From contig JAZOLU010000019.1 of assembly GCA_045653425.1 (NCBI GenBank), forward strand, positions 1 to 13,237: a stretch of DNA of 13,237 nucleotides, in the 5' to 3' direction. The DNA is from RGIG3009 sp045653425. Its GTDB lineage: Bacteria; Bacillota; Clostridia; Oscillospirales; Acutalibacteraceae. Below, in pieces: positions 7,281-13,237 of this stretch (its first letter is position 1; every line of letters starts with the position of its first letter). The notes under the pieces were generated by a model, which searched no databases, was not told the DNA's origin, and worked only from the letters and a program-made list of their open reading frames with translations. The position numbers and the translations under genes are program-made.

Positions 7281-7306
7281 AATAAAAAGGGGCCGTTGCT
7301 GGCCCC
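7281..7306 (-). terminator. Rho-independent terminator after the major capsid gene
   Basis: In gene orientation the sequence is GGGGCC-AGCAAC-GGCCCC followed by TTTTTATT: a perfect 6-bp GC stem, a six-base loop and a T tract. It starts 14 nt after the capsid stop codon and ends 23 nt before the next gene's GTG. It would reduce transcription of neck and tail genes relative to capsid. Confidence 0.85.
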
Positions 7307-7320
7307 TTCGTTCGGATCAA

Positions 7321-8457
7321 TTAGGAATTGTCGCTTGCAAGAATTACGACGCCCTTAAGATCAACAACGGCACATGCAAGGCGTGTTTCCGCAAGAAGGG
7401 TAACACGGTTGTAAAGTGCGTCGTCCTCATTCTGTTCATAAAGGCGAACGTCAATGCCGGACTTTCTCCAAATCTTGACGGCTTCCCTTGCCGCAACGAT
7501 TGCGGAACCCTGGGGAACTGTGGAAGAAGCAACAACGGGAACGCCCCAAATTGAAGAAGGAATTCCAACGTTGCCGTTGCCGTAAGCGCCGACGAAGTAA
7601 CCGCCGCCATAATACTGCTTATTGCTATCTTTAGCAGTAAGAAGGGTGTAGAGATCCGCGGGGTTAACAATGACAACGCTTGCGTCGTATGCGCTTTCGT
7701 CCTTTACCTTAAGGATTGAAGCAAGAATTCCGTCGGCAAATGTCACGGTTGTTCCGTCGTATGTTTCGGCACCAATGCCGGAAGTGCCAGCGATCGCGCC
7801 GACAATTGTGGCGTCCTCAATCTTGCCAACCTGGTAAACTAACGAATTCTGTACTTCGGAAGCAAGGAAAGGTTCGTCGTAAAGAATTTCGTCGGTTTCC
7901 TTGATGTATGCGGCAATCTTGGAAAGTGCCAAGGTTGTTCCGGTGAAACTTGTGGAATTCTGTGTTTTCTTTGCGCCTTCGGCGGTAACTGCGGGCGTTC
8001 CCTCATAAGCGCCCTGGATAAAGTAAGTAATAGCGTTGCCGCTAATTGTCGCATTGCTAAAGAAGTCCGCAATTGCGTTCCTTCTGGGCTGGGGTGCAAT
8101 GGACTTGTCAACGTCGGCAATCTGTACGCTTGTTACAACGTCGCTTGCGGACTTCATGTGCATGGAAACACCGGCCTTCTTGTCGGTCATTTCCTTGGCG
8201 TTCTTCGTGAACATTTCAAGATCATTCATGTTTTTAACCTCCGTGGTGTCTTTGTTTGTTTCTTCGGCGTTGCCGATTGAATTGAGTATTTCGGCGGCTT
8301 TTTCCGCCTTGGCGGCCTTAAGTTCCAGTTCCTCAATTTCCGCAACAAGCGCTTCGCCTTCCTTAACGGTTTCTTCCGTTACGTCGTCGGCCTTAAGCGC
8401 GGGTTCAAGATCAATAAGTTTCTGTTTCTTTTCCGCCAACTGTTCCTTAATTGACAT
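7321..8457 (-). CDS. Major capsid protein, HK97 fold, with N-terminal delta-type scaffolding domain
   Basis: The product has 378 residues. Residues 1-60 are a charged, Leu-spaced coiled coil (KEQLAEKKQKLIDLEPALKA and onward), the delta domain that acts as internal scaffold in HK97-type capsids and is removed by the prohead protease. The mature part would start near residues 85-105. It has a RRNAIADFF helix-strand start (125-133), an E-loop candidate around EGAKKTQNSTS (160-170), and a C-terminal P/A domain with SSIWGVPVVASSTVPQGSAI (301-320), KIWRKSGIDV and TLLAETRLACAVVDLKGVVI. The start has GGGAGG 8 nt upstream and overlaps the protease end by 11 nt. Codon choice looks somewhat less restricted than in neighbouring genes, as expected of a highly made protein. 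Cross-linking ability cannot be judged from sequence. Confidence 0.94.
   Translation of the reverse strand: MSIKEQLAEKKQKLIDLEPALKADDVTEETVKEGEALVAEIEELELKAAKAEKAAEILNSIGNAEETNKDTTEVKNMNDLEMFTKNAKEMTDKKAGVSMHMKSASDVVTSVQIADVDKSIAPQPRRNAIADFFSNATISGNAITYFIQGAYEGTPAVTAEGAKKTQNSTSFTGTTLALSKIAAYIKETDEILYDEPFLASEVQNSLVYQVGKIEDATIVGAIAGTSGIGAETYDGTTVTFADGILASILKVKDESAYDASVVIVNPADLYTLLTAKDSNKQYYGGGYFVGAYGNGNVGIPSSIWGVPVVASSTVPQGSAIVAAREAVKIWRKSGIDVRLYEQNEDDALYNRVTLLAETRLACAVVDLKGVVILASDNS
8227..8242 (-). promoter_or_regulatory. Internal ribosome binding site and ATG within the capsid gene
   Basis: A GGAGG (8242-8238) lies 8 nt before an in-frame ATG (8229-8227), codon 77 of the capsid gene, just after the coiled-coil delta domain. 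Initiation here would give a 302-residue capsid polypeptide beginning MNDLEMFTKN and lacking the scaffold. Quality of site and spacing equal that of the real starts nearby; use in vivo is unproven. Confidence 0.5.
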
Positions 8458-9199
8458 TTTCGGAACCTCCCAAAGTTTTTATTTTTTCCAGGATCGCGTT
8501 AGCCCTTTCCGAATTACCGTTTGCCGTCGGCTCCTCCGCTTTCGCGTTGACTTCGGGCGCGGCCTTTTCTTCTTCGCCAGCGTCTTCCGTGGGGTTATTG
8601 TCGCCGCTTTCGTCCACAAGGGCCGTAAGCGCTTCAATACAATTGTTTAACTGTGCAATGGCGCCCTTAATAACGTCTTCGTCCGCCTTGCTATTGCGGC
8701 GGCCCGTCTTCGTTTCGGGTTCAATTGCCTTTACTTCGGTTGCGACCGCATTGGTATTTGCGGGAACCGTTACAACGGAAATTTCGAAGACGTCCAAGAC
8801 TTCAAGGACGTTTTCAACGCCCGCCTTGGCTTCTTCTTCCGTCGGGTTTCTTCGCTTAAGTACGTCGTAAGCAAACGAAAACTGATAAATGGCGCCGCTT
8901 AAAAGCATTTTGCGGACGTCCTGGGCAAGTGTGGTGTCCAAGAAGTGCGCAGTTATGAACGGGCCTTTTTCCGTGTCCTTGACTTCGTCAACTGCTCCGA
9001 TCACGGCGGAAAAGTCGTGATTGAAGCAAAGCGGGAACGGGTGGCCGCTTTCCTTGCGCTTCTTAAGCGTTTCCGTGAATGCGCCTGGCGTGATTATGTC
9101 GCCGTAACTATCGGGCGTCTTATCGTATGTCGAAAAATAGCCTTCGATTGTTCCGGCGTCGTTCGCCTTCAATTCGAATGTTTTGTATAAGTGATCCAT
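8447..9199 (-). CDS. Prohead (head maturation) protease, HK97 family
   Basis: I use the ATG at 9199 (GGGAGG 8 nt upstream, right after the portal stop); the frame opens earlier but that part lies inside the portal gene. The 250-residue protein begins MDHLYKTFELKANDAGTIEG and shows the family pattern: YGDIITPGAF (32-41), a CFNHDFSAVIG stretch with the candidate catalytic His61, YQFSFAYDV with the candidate nucleophile Ser108, and FEISVVTVPAN (138-148). This is a serine protease of the U35/S78 type that cuts the delta domains from the capsid inside the prohead and then itself. Residues after about 160 form an acidic, Ala/Glu/Asn-rich tail of some 90 residues not needed for catalysis. It follows the portal and overlaps the capsid start. 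Confidence 0.92.
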   Translation of the reverse strand: MDHLYKTFELKANDAGTIEGYFSTYDKTPDSYGDIITPGAFTETLKKRKESGHPFPLCFNHDFSAVIGAVDEVKDTEKGPFITAHFLDTTLAQDVRKMLLSGAIYQFSFAYDVLKRRNPTEEEAKAGVENVLEVLDVFEISVVTVPANTNAVATEVKAIEPETKTGRRNSKADEDVIKGAIAQLNNCIEALTALVDESGDNNPTEDAGEEEKAAPEVNAKAEEPTANGNSERANAILEKIKTLGGSENVN

Positions 9200-9203
9200 T
9201 TCG

Positions 9204-11189
9204 TTAACCTCCCGAAATAACAATTTCCGTTGTGCAATTACAACCACAACTTTCGTTTGGGTCGCCAATGTCTTCGCCGGGCCAATGCTGGCCGTTGGAA
9301 AAGTCGGCGTCAATCGGTACGCGTTCGCCGTTCATTGCCGCGTGGCTTGCCCTGGCGTTGGCTCCCGTAATCCATTCTTTTTCCACAATGCGACCAACGA
9401 CACGGGGCGCCCCGTCGCTTATGGCTTGGTGCGCGGCTTCCGCGATCGCAAACGAAGCAATGGAACCCGCCGCACTTCGTCCAAGAACGTCCGCGGTGTT
9501 TTCCCTTGTTTCAAACACTTTCGCCGTGTCGGGTTCTTCTTCTTCAAGTTCCTTTAAAACCTTGGCGTAAGTGCTTTCGTTTATCTTTGCCGCCCTTGCC
9601 TGGGCCGCCTTGTGAATGTATGCCCTTGTCACTTCGGTTCCATAATCCGCGCCCAAGGTCTTGGCCGCTTCCTTGCCGTGCTTGTCCGAAATACTTATAA
9701 GGACGGGTTCCAAGTCTTCGGCAAGTTCCTTGTCCCAACGTTCCGCGTTCCAAAAGTCTTCTTTGTTGGCTCCAACTTTCGGAATTACGCTTTTTGCCTG
9801 GCGTTTAAAGAATGCCGTCAAAATGGAAGTAACTTTTTCGTCGTCTTCCTTGTCGCTTTTGCCTTTAATGCGCAGTTCTTCGGCTTCTTTACACGCCTTG
9901 CATTCACAACCGCCCAACTTCTTGGCGTTGTTGTCAACGCCTGGGTAGTTGTAAGCGTCGGGCGTGGCGTCTTGTGGGCTTGCCTGGCCGCCTTCCGTGA
10001 CGTTTAGCGGCGTTATGAGTTCGTCGCCGCCTTCGATCGGTGGAAGGTTCATGTCCGCCCTTGCTTCGTTCCTGGTTAACCAAGGGGCGCCAACGGACGC
10101 TTGCATTATGCTTGCGCGTTCTTCGAACGACCCCTTCAACTTTTCGGAAAGATCAAATTCCACATAAGTTCCAGGCTCCGCGCCGATCATAGGCAAAAGG
10201 AACGCGTTTATTCGTTGCTGGAACATTTGAAGCACGGGGCCAAGGCAATCCGCATATAAGGCGCGGGCATTGTCCTTCGCGCTGGCGTATGTTTGAGTAT
10301 TTGAATGCCAAATCAACGACGGGTTAACGCCATAAGCGGCCGCCACGGCTTCACGGGTCAAAATGACGCTTTGGCTCCATTCGGCTTCCTTCCAATTGGT
10401 GGCGTATGGTTTTATTTCCATGCCGTCTTCAAGGATCGGAATGGAACCCGCTTTTGAACCTCCAGCGCCCCACGCCTGGCGGAATGCCGTTGCAAAATTC
10501 TTCTTTTGTTCGTCCGTCCATGGTTCAACGTCTTTGGGTCTTATAATCTGTGCATTAAAACGACCCGAAGACCGCCACAACTGGCGGCGGAACCTTCCCG
10601 CTTCCACTTGTTCGGAAAGTGTTTGGCGTAACGCACTAATTGGCGAAATATAACCGCCAGGGCTTCCCGCCGAATAAGTGCGGAATTGGACAAACTCCGA
10701 ACGCGGCACGTCGAACGCAGTCCCGCCGTTGGTCGTGCAAATTCGGATCACGTTGGGCGCGTATGCTCCCGCTTCGTTGCCGTAAGGTTGCAACCATTCC
10801 GTTGGAACAACGCGAAGTTGAAGTTCGCTTTCGCTTTCCGCGTCCGGCAAGACCCAGGCAAAGACGGAACCAAAAACGAAGTATTCCACCGCCAGCGCCC
10901 TTATGAATTCAAAACTTGTTTGGTCGGAATTCGGACGCCATAACAGTTTTGCGGCCACGCTTTCGCGGTCGCGTCTTCTTTCGGTTTCGCCGTCCCTTCG
11001 GTAAACCTTAAGGGGCAATTGCGCAATTGAATTCGCCAGGAAGTTAACCACGGCTTGCAAGTTGTCTTGCGTTTGGTATAGTTCTTTGGCTTTCATGTTT
11101 AACACTTGCGTGGAAGCGTCCCCGTGAACCGTAACGTTCACAATTGACGGCTTGGACGCAATGCGCCAACGTTCGAAAATGCTTGCCAT
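9204..11189 (-). CDS. Portal protein (HK97 family) fused to a MuF-like head morphogenesis domain
   Basis: The 661-residue product is much longer than a typical HK97-type portal of about 400-450 residues. Residues 1-400 are portal: NLQAVVNFLANSIAQLPLKV (43-62), DQTSFEFIRALAVEYFVFG, then YGVNPSLIWHSN (286-297) and NEARADMNLPPIEGGDELI (374-392), all standard family segments. After a Cys-bearing linker CECKACKE (428-435), residues 450-661 are helical and end with EWITGANARASHAAMNGE, GQHWPGED and CGCNC (648-652), the pattern of MuF / SPP1 gp7 minor head proteins normally encoded by a separate gene. The portal forms the dodecameric DNA channel; MuF proteins associate with it and can be injected. 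An AAAGGA site precedes the start by about 11 nt. No internal stop or start separates the two parts, so the fusion seems real. Confidence 0.9.
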   Translation of the reverse strand: MASIFERWRIASKPSIVNVTVHGDASTQVLNMKAKELYQTQDNLQAVVNFLANSIAQLPLKVYRRDGETERRRDRESVAAKLLWRPNSDQTSFEFIRALAVEYFVFGSVFAWVLPDAESESELQLRVVPTEWLQPYGNEAGAYAPNVIRICTTNGGTAFDVPRSEFVQFRTYSAGSPGGYISPISALRQTLSEQVEAGRFRRQLWRSSGRFNAQIIRPKDVEPWTDEQKKNFATAFRQAWGAGGSKAGSIPILEDGMEIKPYATNWKEAEWSQSVILTREAVAAAYGVNPSLIWHSNTQTYASAKDNARALYADCLGPVLQMFQQRINAFLLPMIGAEPGTYVEFDLSEKLKGSFEERASIMQASVGAPWLTRNEARADMNLPPIEGGDELITPLNVTEGGQASPQDATPDAYNYPGVDNNAKKLGGCECKACKEAEELRIKGKSDKEDDEKVTSILTAFFKRQAKSVIPKVGANKEDFWNAERWDKELAEDLEPVLISISDKHGKEAAKTLGADYGTEVTRAYIHKAAQARAAKINESTYAKVLKELEEEEPDTAKVFETRENTADVLGRSAAGSIASFAIAEAAHQAISDGAPRVVGRIVEKEWITGANARASHAAMNGERVPIDADFSNGQHWPGEDIGDPNESCGCNCTTEIVISGG

Positions 11190-11209
11190 TTTTCAAAAGT
11201 TCCTTTCTA

Positions 11210-12739
11210 TTAAATGAACGTCAAGTTTCCACCCGACGCATAAACGGACGCATAAATTTTCTTTTCGGTCTTGTTTATCATTGTTGCCCCCGCGTATGCC
11301 ATGGCGCATGCCATTAACGGGCTAATATCGTCCGGGCTTTTCACGCGATCGGGAAGCATTACGCCGCCACCAAGGTTCCGCATTTGACAAGTTCGCCCCG
11401 GTGTATCAAGTACGGGTTGGGGCAAGTGGTAACACTTCACGCCGCTTGTGGAATTCGGCGCACATGCCGCCACCGCGTCGAAAAACCTATTCCAGCCCGC
11501 GGAAAGATCGGGGCCGCCCTGGGCGAAGCGTTTAACGCCGTCAATCGTGCATATTTGTTCCGCCAGGCCGCTAACGGGTGCGCCGCGTTCCTGGAATGCC
11601 AAGTTAATTCCGCCGTATTTGTCCACCCTGGCGCGGAACCAATCAATGGCCCATTCCGTTCCGGCGCGGCGTTCTACAATTTCCACATGATAATTGCCGT
11701 CTTCGCGCAATCCGCAAACGGCAATAACCGCGTGGCGTCGGTCTTGGCTTAAGTCCACGCCAAAAAATAGTTCACTTTCGGGCGCAATTTCGCTTTCGGG
11801 ATCGGTTCCACCCGTCCACGCGCCTTCCGGGAACGGCTCCGCAAGTATGGTTTCTACTTGCTGGCACATACATTCCGAACGAAACTTTGCTTCCGGGAAT
11901 GTTTCACGGTTCGCCAAAATGGCGCGTTCCGTTAGGCGTCCGTAACCTAACGCGGGGTTTGCCTGGGCCAATGCTTCCAAATCGTCCGTTGCCGCCCCTT
12001 CGGGTGCCGACCATTCGAAAAGCCCAAGGGCGTCCGCGTCCACGCTTCCGCCAAGGTCTTTTGACTTCGTCCCGTTAATGCGTTCGATCGCTTGCGAACG
12101 TATTTGACGCAAAACAACGCTTTCGGGATCGCCAGCGTTTGAAAAGCAAACGGTCATTCCGTTTGGTTTCGCATTGGTGGAAGCCACGGCCGCGCTCCAA
12201 GTTTCCCAATCGCGGTGTTCGCGGACTTCGTCCAACATTACAAGGTCGTTGGCGTCGCCACGTCCCGCCCTTCGGGAAGGGGCGCCAACCTTATAAGTTC
12301 GTAAACCCGTCAAGACAAGTTTCTTGCCGCCGTTCCTTCTTGCAACTTGCTTAATGTCCGCCGCAAGAACTTTGTGGCCTTCTTGTTCTTGAATGACGCC
12401 TTCCCAAACTTCTTCCGCTTTTTCCATGGACAATGAAGTTCCGAAAACTGCGCCCACGCGTAACACGTTCAAGAAAAACGACGCGATCACTTTGGAAAGT
12501 TCCGTTTTTCCGTTTTGCCTGGAAACCATAAAGAAGACCGTTCGAAAACGGAACTTCCATGATCCTTCCAGGCTCCCGACTATTTCCAACGAATGTTTTA
12601 ATGCCCAATCTTGCCACGGGTAAAGTTCCATTCCCAAGACACTATTGGCATATTCCACCGCGGCAAAACCTAACGACGTCTTTGGGGTCAATTCCCGCAA
12701 CGGCGGCGTAAATATGCGCGGTTCGGTCTTGCCCTTCAT
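11210..12739 (-). CDS. Terminase large subunit
   Basis: This 509-residue protein is the ATPase-nuclease motor that cuts concatemeric phage DNA and pumps it through the portal. The ATPase domain has the Walker A-like SRQNGKTE (73-80), a Walker B DLVMLDE (165-171) and the coupling motif SNAG (200-203). The C-terminal RNase H-like nuclease begins FFGVDLSQDRRHAVIAV with a first acidic residue at Asp329, and the late acidic pair PDDISPLMACAMAYA (469 onward) supplies the last metal ligand. Length is normal for HK97-type terminases. The ATG follows the small subunit stop with no gap, so translation is probably coupled; no strong ribosome site of its own is visible. Confidence 0.95.
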   Translation of the reverse strand: MKGKTEPRIFTPPLRELTPKTSLGFAAVEYANSVLGMELYPWQDWALKHSLEIVGSLEGSWKFRFRTVFFMVSRQNGKTELSKVIASFFLNVLRVGAVFGTSLSMEKAEEVWEGVIQEQEGHKVLAADIKQVARRNGGKKLVLTGLRTYKVGAPSRRAGRGDANDLVMLDEVREHRDWETWSAAVASTNAKPNGMTVCFSNAGDPESVVLRQIRSQAIERINGTKSKDLGGSVDADALGLFEWSAPEGAATDDLEALAQANPALGYGRLTERAILANRETFPEAKFRSECMCQQVETILAEPFPEGAWTGGTDPESEIAPESELFFGVDLSQDRRHAVIAVCGLREDGNYHVEIVERRAGTEWAIDWFRARVDKYGGINLAFQERGAPVSGLAEQICTIDGVKRFAQGGPDLSAGWNRFFDAVAACAPNSTSGVKCYHLPQPVLDTPGRTCQMRNLGGGVMLPDRVKSPDDISPLMACAMAYAGATMINKTEKKIYASVYASGGNLTFI

Positions 12740-13111
12740 TTATCCGACGCCGAAACGGCTTCTTATGTCGTCAACTATCGAAGGGCCGTTTTCTTCTTTT
12801 TCTTCCGCTTTGGAACTTAAGCGGTTCAAACCGTTTGGCGTCAATCCAAGGTCGCGCCAATATTGCAACGCGTCGCGGTTCAAGTCGTTGACCAACCGCA
12901 ACGCCGGGTTTTGTTCCATGTTCGTGGCGCCCGCCTTGTTCGTGTGTTCCACAATCGGAATGGCGCCTTCTTTTATATAAACTGCTTCCGCGTCGTCGCG
13001 CTTTTCAAGTATGCCAGCCAGCGTTTCAATTACTGCGTCATAATAAGCGCGGTAAGTTCCCGCCATGCACATGGCTTCCGTGATCCGTTTCTTCCAGGAA
13101 TTCCGTTTCAT
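12740..13111 (-). CDS. Terminase small subunit, P27 family
   Basis: The 123-residue protein is basic at its N-terminus (MKRNSWKKRI) and carries the P27-type C-terminal segment NPALRLVNDLNRDALQYWRD followed by LGLTPNGLNRL (68-98). Small terminases bind the packaging start site and hand DNA to the large subunit, encoded immediately downstream. The start has AAAAGGGGTG 6 nt upstream. P27-type small subunits usually go with HK97-type, cos-packaging phages, but I cannot locate a cos site by eye. Confidence 0.88.
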   Translation of the reverse strand: MKRNSWKKRITEAMCMAGTYRAYYDAVIETLAGILEKRDDAEAVYIKEGAIPIVEHTNKAGATNMEQNPALRLVNDLNRDALQYWRDLGLTPNGLNRLSSKAEEKEENGPSIVDDIRSRFGVG

Positions 13112-13237
13112 TTATTACACCCCTTTTGTTTTATTTTTCTTGTTTCTTTATTTGCGCCCGCGAACCCCTGGGCTTTGCCACCTTCGGAGGGGGAAAAGAC
13201 AAGTCGGATCGTAGCCATGTCGTTCTGTGAGCCAAGG
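13108..13237 (-). CDS. Possible end of an unidentified upstream gene, partial
   Basis: One frame is open from the window edge to a TGA that overlaps the small terminase start as ATGA. It reads ...QNDMATIRLVFSPSEGGK and ends KIKQKGCNK. The ATGA coupling and ordinary codon choice in the first half favour coding, but the last 40 bases are very A-rich and two other minus-strand frames are also open for most of the stretch. I do not recognise the protein. The alternative is a non-coding leader with the late promoter further upstream. I see no clear promoter here. Confidence 0.3.
   Translation of the reverse strand, partial: LGSQNDMATIRLVFSPSEGGKAQGFAGANKETRKIKQKGCNK

Noticed and set aside
7258..7320. 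ATG start at 7320 for the small basic protein
   Set aside because: It would place the gene start through the capsid terminator hairpin; the GTG at 7257 has a strong, well spaced ribosome site.
8036..8650. A 204-codon open frame on the + strand, Ser/Ala/Phe-rich
   Set aside because: It lies antisense to capsid and protease. The composition is the usual mirror of Glu/Lys/Ala-rich coding, and no family pattern is seen.
9200..9313. Longer start of the prohead protease (38 extra residues)
   Set aside because: The extension is an out-of-frame reading of the portal gene; the ATG at 9199 has a GGGAGG site and begins the conserved family sequence.
12740..13237. A cos site or an HNH endonuclease near the terminase genes
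   Set aside because: Both are common here, but I see no HNH motif in the visible frames and no feature that identifies cos ends by eye.
1..13237. CRISPR array, tRNA, insertion sequence, anti-defence or toxin-antitoxin genes
   Set aside because: I saw no tandem spaced repeats, tRNA-like cloverleaf, transposase or inverted terminal repeats; the window is filled by morphogenesis genes.

Overview
The window is the morphogenesis (head and tail) module of a tailed, long-tailed (siphovirus-type) phage or prophage. Every convincing gene is on the minus strand, so transcription runs from high to low coordinates. Base composition looks close to 50% G+C. Most starts carry strong GGAGG or GGGAGG ribosome binding sites, and genes are packed with 0-25 nt gaps or short overlaps, as expected of one late operon. 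I see no integrase, lysis, replication, RNA or defence gene, so the host cannot be named firmly. The neck and tail-chaperone proteins resemble those of actinobacterial phages. The tape measure C-terminus, Dit and tail endopeptidase-type protein resemble those of gut Clostridia (Bacillota) prophages. A gut anaerobe of one of these groups is a reasonable inference, no more.

Layout in transcription order. Packaging: a possible unidentified reading-frame end (13108-13237), P27-type small terminase (12740-13111) and large terminase (11210-12739). Capsid: an HK97-type portal fused to a MuF-like domain (9204-11189), prohead protease (8447-9199) and HK97-fold major capsid with an N-terminal delta-type domain (7321-8457). 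A Rho-independent terminator lies directly after the capsid gene (7281-7306). Neck: a small Lys/Ala-rich protein with a GTG start (7078-7257), head-tail connector (6401-7078), head-closure/stopper protein (6059-6400), a small neck or gp10-like protein (5789-6055) and tail terminator (5397-5792). Tail: tail tube (4821-5378), tail assembly chaperones G and GT made through a -1 frameshift (4132-4796), tape measure (2144-4129), distal tail protein (1381-2151), and a large tail-tip/endopeptidase-type protein that leaves the window at its left edge (1-1362, 454 codons, incomplete).

How they work together: terminase loads DNA through the portal into a prohead built from capsid protein and trimmed by the protease. 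Connector, stopper and neck proteins close the head. Tail tube subunits polymerise along the tape measure with the help of G and GT, the terminator protein caps the tail, and Dit plus the tail-tip protein form the adsorption end.

I found no wholly new system. The points most worth a second look are the frameshift signal with its long downstream hairpin, a well-spaced ribosome binding site inside the capsid gene that would make a capsid without its delta domain, the terminator in mid-operon, the portal-MuF fusion with two cysteine clusters, the regular 46-residue repeats in the tape measure, and over-represented short DNA words (GCTGGCG and CGATCG).
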